NCBI GenBank assembly: GCA_964343195.1
Contig: CAYFIR010000011.1
Location: forward strand, 1-64,000
Reading direction: 5' to 3'
Source of the DNA: CAYVAP01 sp964343195
GTDB taxonomy: Bacteria > Bacteroidota > Bacteroidia > J057
DNA length: 64,000 nucleotides
Numbering within the stretch: the first letter of the stretch is position 1; every line of letters starts with the position of its first letter. Made by a program: the position numbers and the translations under genes. The notes beneath the pieces were generated by a model that did not search any database, had not been told where the DNA came from, and saw nothing but the letters and a program-made list of their open reading frames with translations. Below are positions 36,126 through 47,011 of the stretch, piece after piece.

Positions 36126-39100
36126 ATGAGGATCCAGTATTATCTACTACCGTTACTATTCCTGCTTCTCAGCCTGACACAGGCTCTCGGGCAGGGCAAT
36201 GTCCCCCAGGGCATCAATTTCCAGGCTGTTGCCCGAAATGGAAATGAAATCTACCCCAATGAACTCTTTCAGGTTCGTTTTACCCTGCAGGATCAGACGG
36301 GTAATGCGGTCTATCGGGAAACGCATGAGGTTCAGACCAATGATTTTGGTTTGTTCAGTGTCATTGTAGGAAAAGGAACTCCCACCTTCGGGGTGTTTGA
36401 CACCATTAACTGGGGCAGGAGCACCTACAGCATGCGGATAGAGCTTAGGCGTAACACCTCAGGTATCTGGATCAACATGGGCATTACGCCCCTTCAGAGT
36501 GTCCCCTACAGTTTGTATGCGGAGACTGCCGAGCGGGTGGCCAACCTCGACTTGGCCCTCGACAGCCTGACCAATGTAAACGTAGATACCGACAGCCTAG
36601 ATATCGGACAAGTCCTGAAATGGAATGGCTCCGAGTGGGTGAATGGCCCTGACGAAGGAGGCACCGGTGACTTGTCCCCCGGGCAGGGAATTGCCTTTAG
36701 CGGAGACAGCATCATCAATACAGGGGACCTGGATCCGAACGACGATGTAATGATAGGAGACACCGCAACAGGAGATCTGGGAGGATTTTATCCCAGTCCG
36801 CAGGTTGCGGGAATACTAGGAGAACCCATTCAGCAGGGGGTCGCTTTGCAAAATGATTTCGTGATCAAGTGGGATGCCAACCTTGGGCAGTGGGTCCCCA
36901 AAGCGGACTCGGTAGGTACACCTGGCTTTACCACCTTCACCCAGGGAGCCGTGACCGGTAGTGGGGCTTTCTCCGATCCAGTAAGGTTGATCAACGGGTC
37001 TGCAGCTGGTCAGGTCCTGAAATGGGATGGAGGTAGTTGGGTGCCATCTGAAGATTCTGTCAATGATTTTACCCTCAACCTTTCCGGCGGTAATGACCTT
37101 TCGCTTGTCCTAAATGGGGACACCGTAAGTACGGTTCAGCTCAATGGAAACAACTATGTAGCAGGAACTGGGATCAACATAACCGGACCGGTAATTACCA
37201 ATACGGGTGATACCGATGCTACAGACGATATCACAACCAATACACCGGCTACAGGTAACCTTTCCGGTACCTTCGGTTTCCCGGTTGTTACGGCAATAAA
37301 CAACGTTCCTTTGCCGGGTGGCATACCTTCTAATGGGCAGATCCTGAAGGCCCAGGGCGGTAGCTGGGTATTGGGGCAGGACGAAGTAGACGATGATGAT
37401 GCCGATGCTTCCAATGAATTTCAGGAACTCAGCCTCACCAACTTTCAGCTGACCATCCTGCCAAATGGCAACAGTGTCAACCTGCCACAGTATCAGGCGG
37501 GCCAGGGCATCCTCATTCAGGGACCCAATGCCCAGAATATTTTCCAGGTAATCAATACCGGTGATGTCGATGACTCCGATGACATCACCACTGGTACGAA
37601 CCTCGGCCTCGATCTTTCAGGAAACTTGCCAAACCCACAGGTAGTTGGCTTGCGTGGAGAGCCTATTTCCGTTATTCCCCCTTCTGCAGGTCAGATCCTG
37701 AAGTGGAGCGGTACTGAATGGACCCCCTCTGCGGATCTGTTTGAAGACGGCGATACGCAGCCTGCGAATGAGCTTCAAACCCTGGATTTTGACGGGGATA
37801 CCCTTGAAATTTCTCAGGGCAACAAGATTACCCTCTACGATGAGGGGGCAGGAATTGACCTGATTGGGGGGACGATCATCAACACAGGTGACCTTGACGG
37901 TACTGATGACGTGAACATTGGAGCGACGGCCGGAGGTGACCTTGACGGGACCTATCCCAGCCCTCAGGTTGATGGGATTCGTGGGCAAACCATTGCACCG
38001 GCTGCAGCTAACCCCGGCAACAACCGGATCTTAAAGTATGACGCTGCACAAGGGCTTTGGGCACTGGAAGCTGACTCGGTAGCTGACGCTGATGCTGACC
38101 CAACCAATGAGTTTCAGGAGTTGGCCTTTACAGGTGACTCCATCAAAATTACCGATGGGAACTCGGTAAAACTGTATAGTGCAGGTGATGGCATCAGCAT
38201 TATTGGAGGTGAAATTACCAATACGGGCGATACCGATGATAGCGACGATATCACAACAGGCACTAACCTCGCCAATGACCTGAGTGGAAACCTGCCAGAT
38301 CCTGAGGTTGTGGGGCTGAGAAATAATCCCATATCGGTCATTCCCCCAACCGCCAATCAGATTCTGAAGTTCAATGGAACTCAGTGGGTGCCATCGGATG
38401 ACATTTTCGAAGACGGAGATACTCAGCCTGCCAATGAGTTGCAAAATTTGACCTTCGACGGCGACAGCATCGAGATTTCCCAGGGAAACAAAGTTGCACT
38501 GTATGTCGAGGGAAATGGAATTTCTCTTGTAAACGGAGTGATCATTAATACAGGGGATACCGACTCCACTGATGATGTTACCCTGAATACTGCCCTGGCA
38601 GGAGACCTGACGGGTACACTTCCCAATCCCTCAGTTACTGGACTGAATGGAAAGCCACTTTCTCCAGGTACTTCCGCACCAGGTAACAATGACATTCTGA
38701 AATACAATGCCCTTACCGGTCTTTGGGAAACTGCAACGGATGAAACTTTTGATGGGGATGCTGACCCTACCAATGAGTTTCAGCAGGTTAGCTTTGACGG
38801 AGATAGCGTTTCCCTTACTGATGGGAATACGGTTAAGCTTTATTCTGAAGGCATTGGAATAGATATATCGGGTGGAGTAATCTCCAATACAGGGGATACC
38901 GATCCTAATGATGACATTCTTGAATCAACCGTGCTGGGTGGAGACCTGACCGGATTTTTACCAAATCCAACTGTTTCTGGTCTAAATGGGATTCCCCTTG
39001 GAAACAGCACTCAGACACCTACTGATGGCCAGATTCTCAGATATGATGCTGGTAACGGCCTTTGGGTGTCCAGCGATGACGAAGTTTTTGATGGAGACGC

Positions 39101-42100
39101 AAGCGTCGTGAATGAGCTTCAGGATCTTAGCTTTAATGGCGATAGCCTGACAATTTCAGATGGCAATACAGTAGCATTGTACGAAGCTGGTACTGGTATC
39201 GACCTGAACAATGGCATTATTACCAATACGGGTGATACCGATGACAGCGATGACATCACCACCAGTACCGCCGCAGGTGGTGATCTGAGTGGTACCTATC
39301 CCAATCCGGTTGTAGTGTCCCTACGTGGGCGTCTGATATCGCCCGCTGCTGCGGCCCCCTCTACGGGGCAGATTCTTAAGTGGGATGGCCTGCTTTGGTC
39401 CCCCGCGACCGACGAAGTAGATGACGCCGATGCCGACGCAAGCAACGAGCTTCAGAACCTGACCTTCGACGGGGNNNNNNNNNNNNNNNNNNNNNNNNNN
39501 NNNNNNNNNNNNNNNNNNNNNNNNNNNNNNNNNNNNNNNNNNNNNNNNNNNNNNNNNNNNNNNNNNNNNNNNNNACCTGACTGGCGGAGTGATCACCAAC
39601 ACGGGAGACACCGACGGCAGCGACGATATTACCACTGCTTCCACCGCTGGAGGTGACGTAAGTGGAGCGTTCTCAGCTTTGACTGTAGAAGCTCTGCAAG
39701 GGAATGACATTTCAACCACAGCTCCTAGCAATGGGGAGGTGTTGAAGTGGAACTCAGTAACAAGCGAATGGGAGCCTTCATCTGATGATGGCGAGACATA
39801 TACAGCCGGAACCGGAATTTCCGTGGCAGCGAATGTGATTACCAACACCGGTGACACCGATGCCAGTGATGACCTCACCACCGCCTCAACTGCTGGTGGA
39901 GATGTAAGTGGAGCTTTCGCCTCTCTGACCGTTGAGGCCCTACAGGGCAACGATGTTTCAGCGACTGTGCCGAGTAACGGAGAGATTCTGAAATGGAACT
40001 CTGTTGCCAGTGAATGGGAGCCTTCAAGTGATGTGGGAGAAGTGTATACCGCCGGAACGGGTATCGATCTGACCGGCAATGTGGTGACCAATACGGGAGA
40101 CACCGACGCCAGTGATGACATCACTACCGCCTCAACCGCTGGTGGCGATGTAAGTGGAGCCTTCAGCGCATTGACGGTTGAAGCGCTACAGGGCAACGAT
40201 GTTTCGACCACTGCGCCCAGCAACGGAGAGATCCTGAAGTGGAATTCCGTAACGAGCGAATGGGAGCCTTCAAGTGATGTGGGAGAAGTTTATGCCGCCG
40301 GAACCGGTATTGACCTGACTGGTAATGTCGTGACCAACACTGGAGACACCGATGCCAGTGACGACATCACTACCGCATCAACTGCAGGCGGTGATGTAAG
40401 CGGAACGTTTGCAGCCTTGACCGTTGAGGCACTACAGGGAAATGACGTGGCAACGACCGCTCCGGCAGATGGGCAGGTACTACAGTGGAATGCATCTGCT
40501 TCACAATGGGAACCTGCATTGGATGATGGAGAGGCCTATACCGCCGGAACAGGTATTGACCTGACCGGCAATGTGGTGACCAATACGGGAGACACTGATG
40601 CCAGTGACGACATTACCTCCGCTTCAACTGCTGGGGGTGATGTAAGTGGAGCTTTCTCAGCTCTGACTGTCGAGGCTCTGCAAGGCAATGATGTTTCTGC
40701 CACTACACCCAACAATGGCGAGATCCTGAAGTGGAACTCAGTCGCGGGAGAATGGGAGCCCTCGAGTGATGTTGGGGAAGTGTACACAGCTGGTACCGGT
40801 ATTAGCCTGGCAGGCAACGTGGTCACCAATACCGGAGATACCGACGCGAGTGATGACCTGACCACCGCCAGTACAGCTGGAGGAGATGCCAGTGGTGCGT
40901 TTAGTGCACTGCAGGTAATTGGCCTTCGCGGAAGAGATATTTCTGCTACCGCCCCCAGCAACAATCAGGTATTGAAGTGGAATGCCACAGCAAACGAGTG
41001 GCAGCCAGCAACCGATACTTCTCTGATTTACAGTGGTGGCACCGGGATCTCCGTTTCAGGAACCACGATTACCAACACTGGTGATACCGATGCGAGTGAT
41101 GACCTGACCACGGCCTCTACTGCAGGCGGTGATGCCTCCGGAGCCTTTGCTTCACTGACCGTTACCGCCCTTCAGGGCAATGATGTTGCTTCCACCACAC
41201 CCAGCAACGGAGAAATTCTCAAGTGGAATTCCGTAGCAGGAGAATGGGAGCCCTCAAGTGACGTTGGGGAAGTGTACACCGCCGGAACTGGCATCAGCCT
41301 AGCAGGCAACGTGGTCACCAATACGGGCGATACCGACGCGAGTGATGACATTACTACAGCCTCAACAGCAGGTGGAGATGTTAGTGGAGCGTTTAGCGCG
41401 CTGACTGTCGAAGCCCTGCAAGGCAATGATGTTTCTGCCACCGCGCCGAATAATGGCGAAATCCTGAAATGGAATTCCGTTGCGAGTGAATGGGAGCCCT
41501 CAAGCGATGTGGGCGAAGTGTACACCGCAGGTACAGGTATCAGCCTGGCTGGTAACGTCGTTACCAACACTGGCGATACCGATGCAAGTGATGACCTGAC
41601 GACAGCCAGTACAGCAGGTGGGGATGCCACTGGAGCCTTCAGTGCACTGGAAGTTACAGGATTGCGCGGAAGAGATATCTCAACCACCGCGCCAAGCAAC
41701 CGAGAAGTCCTGAAATGGAACTCTGCTGCAAACGAATGGCAACCCGCCACTGATAGCTCAAATGTTTATACGGGCGGTACCGGAATCTCAGTAGCTGGTA
41801 CTACGATCACCAATACCGGAGACACCGATGCCAGTGACGACATTACAACCGCTTCTACAGCAGGTGGAGATGTTTCTGGACCATTTAGTGCCTTGACGGT
41901 CGAAGCACTACAGGGAAATGATGTTTCAACCAGCGCCCCGGCAAACCAGGATGTCCTGAAGTGGAACTCTGGAACCAGTCAATGGGAGCCAAGTACCGAT
42001 AATGGACAGGCATATACCGCTGGAACCGGAATCAATATTACCGGTGGGGTAGTAGCCAACACCGGTGACATCAACGCGGCTGATGACATCACAGTCCTAT

Positions 42101-43749
42101 CCAACTCTGGAGGGGATGTATCAGGAACTTTCGGGGCGATTACGGTGGAAGCCCTGCAGGGCAATTCGGTATCTGCTGCTGCCCCCGCTACAGATGAAAT
42201 CCTGAAGTGGGACGGTTCCGCTTGGACACCATCTTCCGATAGTTTCAACGTGTATACCGCCGGTACCGGAGTAGACATCACCAACGGAGTGGTCACCAAC
42301 ACCGGAGATACCGATGCGAGTGATGACCTGACCACTGCCAGTACCGCCGGAGGCGATGCTTCTGGCGCCTTTGCCTCGTTGACTGTTGAAGCGCTGCAAG
42401 GCAATGCCGTTTCTGCCGCAGCCCCCGCTACAGATGAAATCCTGAAGTGGGACGGTTCTGCCTGGACACCATCTTCCGATAGCTTCAACGTGTATACCGC
42501 CGGTACCGGAGTAGACATCACCAACGGAGTGGTCACCAACACCGGAGATACCGATGCGAGTGATGACCTGACCACTGCCAGTACCGCCGGAGGCGATGCT
42601 TCTGGCGCCTTTGCCTCGTTGACTGTTGAAGCGCTGCAAGGCAATGCCGTTTCTGCCGCAGCCCCCGCTACAGATGAAATCCTGAAGTGGGACGGTTCTG
42701 CCTGGACACCATCTTCCGATAGCTTCAACGTGTATACCGCCGGTACCGGAGTAGACATCACCAACGGAGTGGTCACCAACACCGGAGATACCGATGCGAG
42801 TGATGACCTGACCACTGCCAGTACCGCCGGAGGCGATGCTTCTGGCGCCTTTGCCTCGTTGACTGTTGAAGCGCTGCAAGGCAATGCCGTTTCTGCCGCA
42901 GCCCCCGCTACAGATGAAATCCTGAAGTGGGACGGTTCTGCCTGGACTCCTTCTTCCGATAGCTTCAACGTATACACCGCAGGTACCGGAGTAGACATCA
43001 CCAATGGAGTGGTCACCAACACCGGAGATACCGACGCGAGTGATGACCTGACCACTGCCAGTACAGCCGGAGGCGATGCTTCTGGTGCCTTTGCCTCGTT
43101 GACCGTTGAGGCGTTGCAAGGGAATGACGTTTCGGCTGCAGCGCCAGATAATGGTGAAGTACTGACCTGGGATGGCTCAGTCTGGGCGCCAGATACCCTG
43201 ACTTCTTCCAATGTGACGTTTAACAGTAGCCTGATCCCTGATACGGATAACACCTACTCGCTGGGTAATGGCACCTTCCGATACACAGAGGTGTTCTCGG
43301 CGGTCGGTTTGATCAACACTTCCGATATCCGCGCCAAGGAGAACATCGAGGACATTAGCTACGGCCTCGAAGAACTTCTTCAGATTCGTCCTGTTTCATT
43401 TGAATGGAAAGACGAAAATCTGCCCGGTCGGAAACTGGGATTGATCGCTCAGGATCTACAGGGAGTAATGCCAGAAGTGGTTAAGACGCACGCAACTGTA
43501 ATTGATCCGGAAACGGGTGAGAAAAGAGAGGAAGAACTGGACCGCTATGGCGTATTCTACAGTGACCTGATTCCTGTTTTGGTCAAAGGTATCCAGGAGC
43601 AGCAGTCGCAGATCAACTCCCAGCAAACCCGATTGGAAGAGCAGGAGCAGCGCCTCGAGTCTCAGCAACAACAGCTGGATCAACAGGCTGAGATGATTCG
43701 CCTGCTGGAGGAACGCCTGAATAAGCTGGAAAATAATAGCAACGAGTAA
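36126..43749 (+). CDS. Giant fibre-like surface protein with S74 intramolecular-chaperone domain (interrupted by assembly gap)
   Basis: One gene of more than 2500 codons, broken by 100 N at 39475-39574. Frames on the two sides differ, which is meaningless because the gap length is unknown. The ATG at 36126 gives a signal peptide (MRIQYYLLPLLFLLLSLTQALG); an ATG at 36105 is also possible. The N-terminal domain (PQGINFQAVARNGNEIYPNE, FGLFSVIVGKG, MRIELRR) is typical of Bacteroidota 'tail fiber domain' proteins. Eight ~110-aa repeats (NTGDTDDSDDITT type) come before the gap and fifteen 80-aa repeats after it. The C-terminus has an S74 peptidase/chaperone domain (INTSDIRAKENIEDISYGLEELLQIRPVSFEW, shown in part: TSDIRAKENI with the presumed cleavage Ser) and a heptad coiled coil. 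S74 domains drive trimerisation and then cut themselves off, so the product is probably a trimeric fibre. No T9SS tail is present. Confidence 0.85.
39475..39574. other. Assembly gap of 100 N
   Basis: Exactly 100 N, the conventional placeholder for a gap of unknown length. It lies inside the tandem-repeat region of the fibre gene, at the change from ~330-bp to 240-bp repeats, so assembly probably collapsed or failed on repeats. The true number of repeat units and the reading frame across the gap are unknown. Confidence 0.99.
39589..43190 (+). repeat. Fifteen tandem 240-bp coding repeats, central copies identical
   Basis: From 39589 the fibre gene consists of fifteen units of 240 bp (80 codons), each with NTGDTDASDD, TASTAGGD, ALQGN, LKWN/LKWD and YTAGTG segments. 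Copies at 42421-42660 and 42661-42900 are identical base for base. The copy at 42181-42420 differs from them at only about three positions in its coding part. The copy from 42901 differs at roughly ten. Earlier units are more diverged. This indicates recent duplication or gene conversion in the 3' part of the array. Confidence 0.9.
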
Positions 43750-43756
43750 CGCCCAT

Positions 43757-43788
43757 AAAAGCCAGACCCTCTGTGGGTCTGGCCTTTT
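43757..43788 (+). terminator. Intrinsic terminator of the fibre gene
   Basis: GCCAGACCC (43761-43769) and GGGTCTGGC (43775-43783) form a 9-bp stem with a 5-nt loop, preceded by AAAA and followed by CTTTT. It lies 8 bp after the stop codon and separates the fibre gene from the small secreted-protein genes. Confidence 0.9.
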
Positions 43789-43801
43789 CAACCATTCAAA
43801 T

Positions 43802-44341
43802 ATGGACATCAAGTACATTATATTGGGCATTTTGCTGAGCGGGGCGATAGGATCAAGTACCCTGGCCCAGGATCCGGACACCCTGGCTCCGCAGGTATTT
43901 GCTACCACGGGTGGTTTTTTCACCAGCCCTTCGGACTCGCTAACCCTTTCCTTTACCATGGGGGAAATGATGACCCGTACGGCAGTAACTCAGAATGGCA
44001 CCCTGATCCTCACCCAGGGGTTTCAGCAACCGGAGAGATTTGAACTGGTAGGAATTTTTGTTCCGCCCGAATTGACGGTTGAATATCGGGCCTATCCAAT
44101 CCCTACTGCTTCCACCCTCACCCTGGAACTTGATGGCAAGGAGCCAACCACGCTGTTCGCAGCCGTCTATGACATGCGAGGCCGAATGACAACAGTCCCT
44201 GAGCAGCGATTGGGGTTCGTTGGACAATTCCGGACTCTGTTTGATCTGAGTGAACTTACAGAAGGGAACTACTTCCTTCGCATCTATGATGAAAACCGGA
44301 ATTTGATCGAGACATTGAAAATTCAGAAGGTTTCCCGTTAA
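43802..44341 (+). CDS. Small secreted protein with T9SS type-A sorting domain
   Basis: This 179-aa protein has a signal peptide (MDIKYIILGILLSGAIGSSTLA, cut before Gln). A short mature N-terminal segment follows, with the pattern TTGGFFTSPSDSLTLSFTMGEMM...LTQGFQQPE common in small Bacteroidota T9SS proteins. From about residue 98 it has a type-A sorting domain (AYPIPTASTLTLEL, YDMRGRM, LTEGNYFLRIYDENRN). It should be secreted by T9SS and anchored or processed at the outer membrane. With only ~70 residues before the sorting domain it has little room for an enzyme, so a structural or accessory role for the surface fibre is plausible. It begins 13 bp after the fibre terminator and 41 bp before the next gene, probably as the first gene of a three-gene operon. 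Confidence 0.85.
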   Translation: MDIKYIILGILLSGAIGSSTLAQDPDTLAPQVFATTGGFFTSPSDSLTLSFTMGEMMTRTAVTQNGTLILTQGFQQPERFELVGIFVPPELTVEYRAYPIPTASTLTLELDGKEPTTLFAAVYDMRGRMTTVPEQRLGFVGQFRTLFDLSELTEGNYFLRIYDENRNLIETLKIQKVSR

Positions 44342-44382
44342 TTGGTCTTCTCATTGACGAAGTAGCCCCCGATAAGAAAGTT

Positions 44383-44874
44383 ATGAAGAGAATTTTGCTG
44401 GCATTGGCCCTCGCTCTGGTCACTTTTTCCCTGATAGGGCAGGAGTTAACCTCGACTTCAGAATCTGTTACCCTGGATTTTGGCTTTCCGAGCCTTAAAG
44501 CCAATGATGACCTGGTCTTCATCGATGACAATGAAAACGGGCAAATCGATCCGGGCGAAGCTTGCGCCATTATCTTCACCCTCGCAAACAAAAGTCAGTA
44601 TCCTGCGCAGGATGTCCTGATTAAACCGAGTGAAATAAATGGATTAGAGGGCCTGATTATTCCGCCACAAATTAAAATCGGGAGCCTGACCGCTGGTGCA
44701 TCGAGGAAGGTGGAAGTCGGCATCATTGCAGAAGACAGTCTCGAAACCGGAACGGCCAATTTTTCTTTCGCGATCTTTGAGGGAGACGTGAATGATCAGG
44801 CATCCGGGACCATCGTGTATTCCATTCCCGTGAACCAACAGGCAAAAGAGGAAGAGGAGGACGACTCTGAGTAA
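44383..44874 (+). CDS. Small secreted protein with EF-hand-like loop and acidic tail
   Basis: This 163-aa protein has a signal peptide (MKRILLALALALVTFSLIG, cut before Gln). One calcium-binding-like loop (DDNENGQIDPGEA, about residues 48-60) leads into a beta-sandwich of the CARDB/NEW3 kind (IIFTLANKSQYPAQDVLIKP, then IKIGSLTAGASRKVEVGIIA). It ends in an acidic tail (KEEEEDDSE). No sorting domain is present, so it may stay periplasmic or be secreted by another route. It is not a recognised named family. It is flanked at 41 bp upstream and 1 bp downstream by secreted-protein genes, indicating co-expression. Confidence 0.75.
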   Translation: MKRILLALALALVTFSLIGQELTSTSESVTLDFGFPSLKANDDLVFIDDNENGQIDPGEACAIIFTLANKSQYPAQDVLIKPSEINGLEGLIIPPQIKIGSLTAGASRKVEVGIIAEDSLETGTANFSFAIFEGDVNDQASGTIVYSIPVNQQAKEEEEDDSE

Positions 44875-44875
44875 G

Positions 44876-45862
44876 GTGACATTCTCCCCTTTTTTGAGGC
44901 GAATTAATGCCGATTGCATCAGTTTCCGGGTTATTACCCTGCTGATGCTATCGTTTTTTATGCCGTTGGGAAAATCTTCGGCTCAACTTGCGGGGATACC
45001 GGGCGAAGGTTTTGGAATATCCGGAGGTCTACAGGTGGATTTGGGGTTTCCGGTAAACAGAGTGGGACTACGGATTCAGGGATATTATGTCTGGGATTTC
45101 GTTCAGCTCAATGGCAGCCTGGGATGGCAGTACAATGTTAGCCATCTCGGCCCAAGGCCGATGCAACCGGGAGGAGAGTTTCAGGGTGCGTTGGGGGCAA
45201 TAGTCGGATGGGGACCCTCAGAACTTCAACCACATCCATTCCTTCATCCGGTAGCGAATCAGACAGGGCGTCAATATGCCCTGGGATATGCCTGGAAGTA
45301 CTATTGGGACAACCGGGAGACCTCACAATTGACAGCGCTCATAGGGTTACACCTCGGACGCTGGGAAATCCTGACGGAAAATGATGCCTATACCGGGTTG
45401 GTATATGATCGATACCGGACTGGAGCATTTGCGGTGGCATATCGACGGGATAGCCTGCGGTATATGTTGATGACGACACTTTGGACCGGAGACCCCAGAA
45501 ACCTGCCGCGTGTGAGTGATAATCCCGATTTTCCCGCCCGTTATGGCTACAAGGACCTGAGGGATGCTCCCTATGGCAGATTTTCACATGGGATTTTGGC
45601 TGCACAGGTATCGACCGCTTTGCCCTACTATCATCAGGGGCAGGCCAGTATAGGGATTGATGCAGAGCAGGTGCGAAACTTTATGCAGAACCGCCTGATC
45701 CATGATATGTATTACTTCCCTGAAAAGTTGACGCCCGTTCGAAACCCACATTATCCCATGCTTGATACAGAGGGATATCCCTATTTGTACCAGCCCGATC
45801 AGGTCATTCGCCGGCCACGGCCCTATCTCGAACTGGGATTAAATAGCCCCCTGTTTTATTGA
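44876..45862 (+). CDS. Outer-membrane-type protein matching the 'polymorphic toxin type 23' family
   Basis: This 328-aa protein starts at a GTG one base after the preceding stop; the hydrophobic signal-like segment is at about residues 18-37 (RVITLLMLSFFMPLGKSSA, cut before Gln). The mature part is rich in aromatic residues in alternating patterns and carries blocks I recognise from proteins annotated as 'polymorphic toxin type 23' in Bacteroidota: YALGYAWKYYWDNRETSQ, LGRWEILTENDAY, DRYRTGAFAVAYRR, GYKDLRDAPYGRFSHG and QNRLIHDMYYFPE. There is no delivery domain, secretion tail or immunity gene, so a genuine toxin is doubtful and a beta-barrel or secreted beta protein is more likely. It overlaps the convergent acyltransferase gene by 7 bp. 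Confidence 0.65.
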   Translation: MTFSPFLRRINADCISFRVITLLMLSFFMPLGKSSAQLAGIPGEGFGISGGLQVDLGFPVNRVGLRIQGYYVWDFVQLNGSLGWQYNVSHLGPRPMQPGGEFQGALGAIVGWGPSELQPHPFLHPVANQTGRQYALGYAWKYYWDNRETSQLTALIGLHLGRWEILTENDAYTGLVYDRYRTGAFAVAYRRDSLRYMLMTTLWTGDPRNLPRVSDNPDFPARYGYKDLRDAPYGRFSHGILAAQVSTALPYYHQGQASIGIDAEQVRNFMQNRLIHDMYYFPEKLTPVRNPHYPMLDTEGYPYLYQPDQVIRRPRPYLELGLNSPLFY

Positions 45863-46983
45863 GCATTGGGGATCATTCCTGAATAAATGCGCAGGATCAT
45901 TTCCCGCATGGCTTCTGCCGAGAATTCACTTTTTCCCAATTGTCGTTTGAGGTGCTGTTGGAATTGGGCTATGTCATCGTCGGTATATTTAGCTTGATAA
46001 GCAGAGCTATCATGCAGCAGATCGTGGGCAACATACTGAATGGGCCAGCGGTGGTACAGGCTAAATATGGCTTTGTCTATTTCGTTGGCCAGTGCTTTAA
46101 GCCAGTCATTGCGGGTCTGACTATCCGGAATCGCCATTATTTCCCGGTCCAAAGGTTGTCCCGCAGCGAGGTGAACCCTGCCTTTTGGGTCTCGGATGCC
46201 TTTGATGATGGCCTCACGGTCATTTTTGTCATAACCCTTACCTGACTCGCGGCAGACGAGTTCCTCTGCCTTGAGATAATCACATGGCTCCAGTTCATAG
46301 GAAATGGCCATAGGGACAATTCTGAGATCTCTGAATCCCTCTGCCAGGGTTTTGTCCTCAAAAGCTAGCTGGAGCATTTTCAGCAGCGAAGGCTGGGTTT
46401 GGTCCACCCCGTCTTTGGTTCGTCCATTGCGCTGGGCTAGCCAGACAGATTCGCCGTCCTGGGTAATTCTTTGCTGAATAAACTTTGCCAGACGGAGTGA
46501 GTAGGCATAAGCCTGGGTACGAGGAGGATTGCGGTGAACGATGAAGCTTTTGTTGAGCTTCATAAGGTCGGTAATGAGTGGCGTGATGAGCAGATTGTCC
46601 CCAATGGCTATCAGCGTGGTAGGATGGCCGAGTTCGTAGCGAATTAGATTTAACAGCGCCGAATCCAGGATAATATCCCGGTGATTGGAGATAAACAGGT
46701 AGGACTGGTTGGGGTCCAGGTCTTCAAATCCGGAGTGTGACAATTCACTAATGCTCTCTTTGACAATTTTGAGGACCGCATGGGAGATATAGGTATGCTG
46801 AAATTCTTCGACACTCTTCACCGCGCTCATCTGTTCAGCAATGGTTGAGGGAGGGGTATCGGGATATAGGTAGCCCATCAACAAAGCGAAAGTCTGCCTC
46901 TGGGTAACCTCCGCCATAACCTGAGGTACCTCAGCATCTACGTAAGGGCGTATTTCTTCAAAACCAAGTGCTTGATCCTCCAT
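45856..46983 (-). CDS. PlsC/PlsB-like glycerophospholipid acyltransferase
   Basis: This 375-aa protein probably acylates glycerol-3-phosphate or lysophosphatidate in membrane phospholipid synthesis. The acyltransferase core begins near residue 90 with YLFISNHRDIILDSALL, which resembles the HX4D active-site block although the spacing from His to the second Asp is five residues. Later come KSFIVHRNPPRT and the motif-II-like block WLAQRNGRTKDGVDQTQ, then a hydrophobic IVPMAISYE block. No transmembrane helix is obvious, so it may be a peripheral membrane enzyme. Its start lies 50 bp after the hemerythrin stop, with its own TAACTTTG promoter element between them. The exact acceptor is uncertain. 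Confidence 0.75.
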   Translation of the reverse strand: MEDQALGFEEIRPYVDAEVPQVMAEVTQRQTFALLMGYLYPDTPPSTIAEQMSAVKSVEEFQHTYISHAVLKIVKESISELSHSGFEDLDPNQSYLFISNHRDIILDSALLNLIRYELGHPTTLIAIGDNLLITPLITDLMKLNKSFIVHRNPPRTQAYAYSLRLAKFIQQRITQDGESVWLAQRNGRTKDGVDQTQPSLLKMLQLAFEDKTLAEGFRDLRIVPMAISYELEPCDYLKAEELVCRESGKGYDKNDREAIIKGIRDPKGRVHLAAGQPLDREIMAIPDSQTRNDWLKALANEIDKAIFSLYHRWPIQYVAHDLLHDSSAYQAKYTDDDIAQFQQHLKRQLGKSEFSAEAMREMILRIYSGMIPNAQ

Positions 46984-47011
46984 CTATTGGGGTTATCGGG
47001 TGAACTCAGGG

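Noticed and set aside
39475..39656. Frameshift or two separate genes at the gap
   Set aside because: The 100 N are a placeholder of arbitrary length, so reading-frame difference is not evidence; repeat content matches on both sides.
39589..43190. Possible CRISPR array because of regular repeats
   Set aside because: Units are 240 bp, coding throughout and similar over their full length, without unique spacers.
41979..43253. Long minus-strand open frames opposite the fibre-gene repeats (also 42121-43119, 39321-40223, 41172-41750)
   Set aside because: They repeat with the same 240-bp period as the plus-strand gene and arise from its codon composition; the plus strand has the signal peptide and S74 domain.
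44876..45862. Toxin-immunity cassette
   Set aside because: The protein matches a toxin-named family but no immunity gene or delivery domain is present, and the adjacent convergent gene is an acyltransferase.
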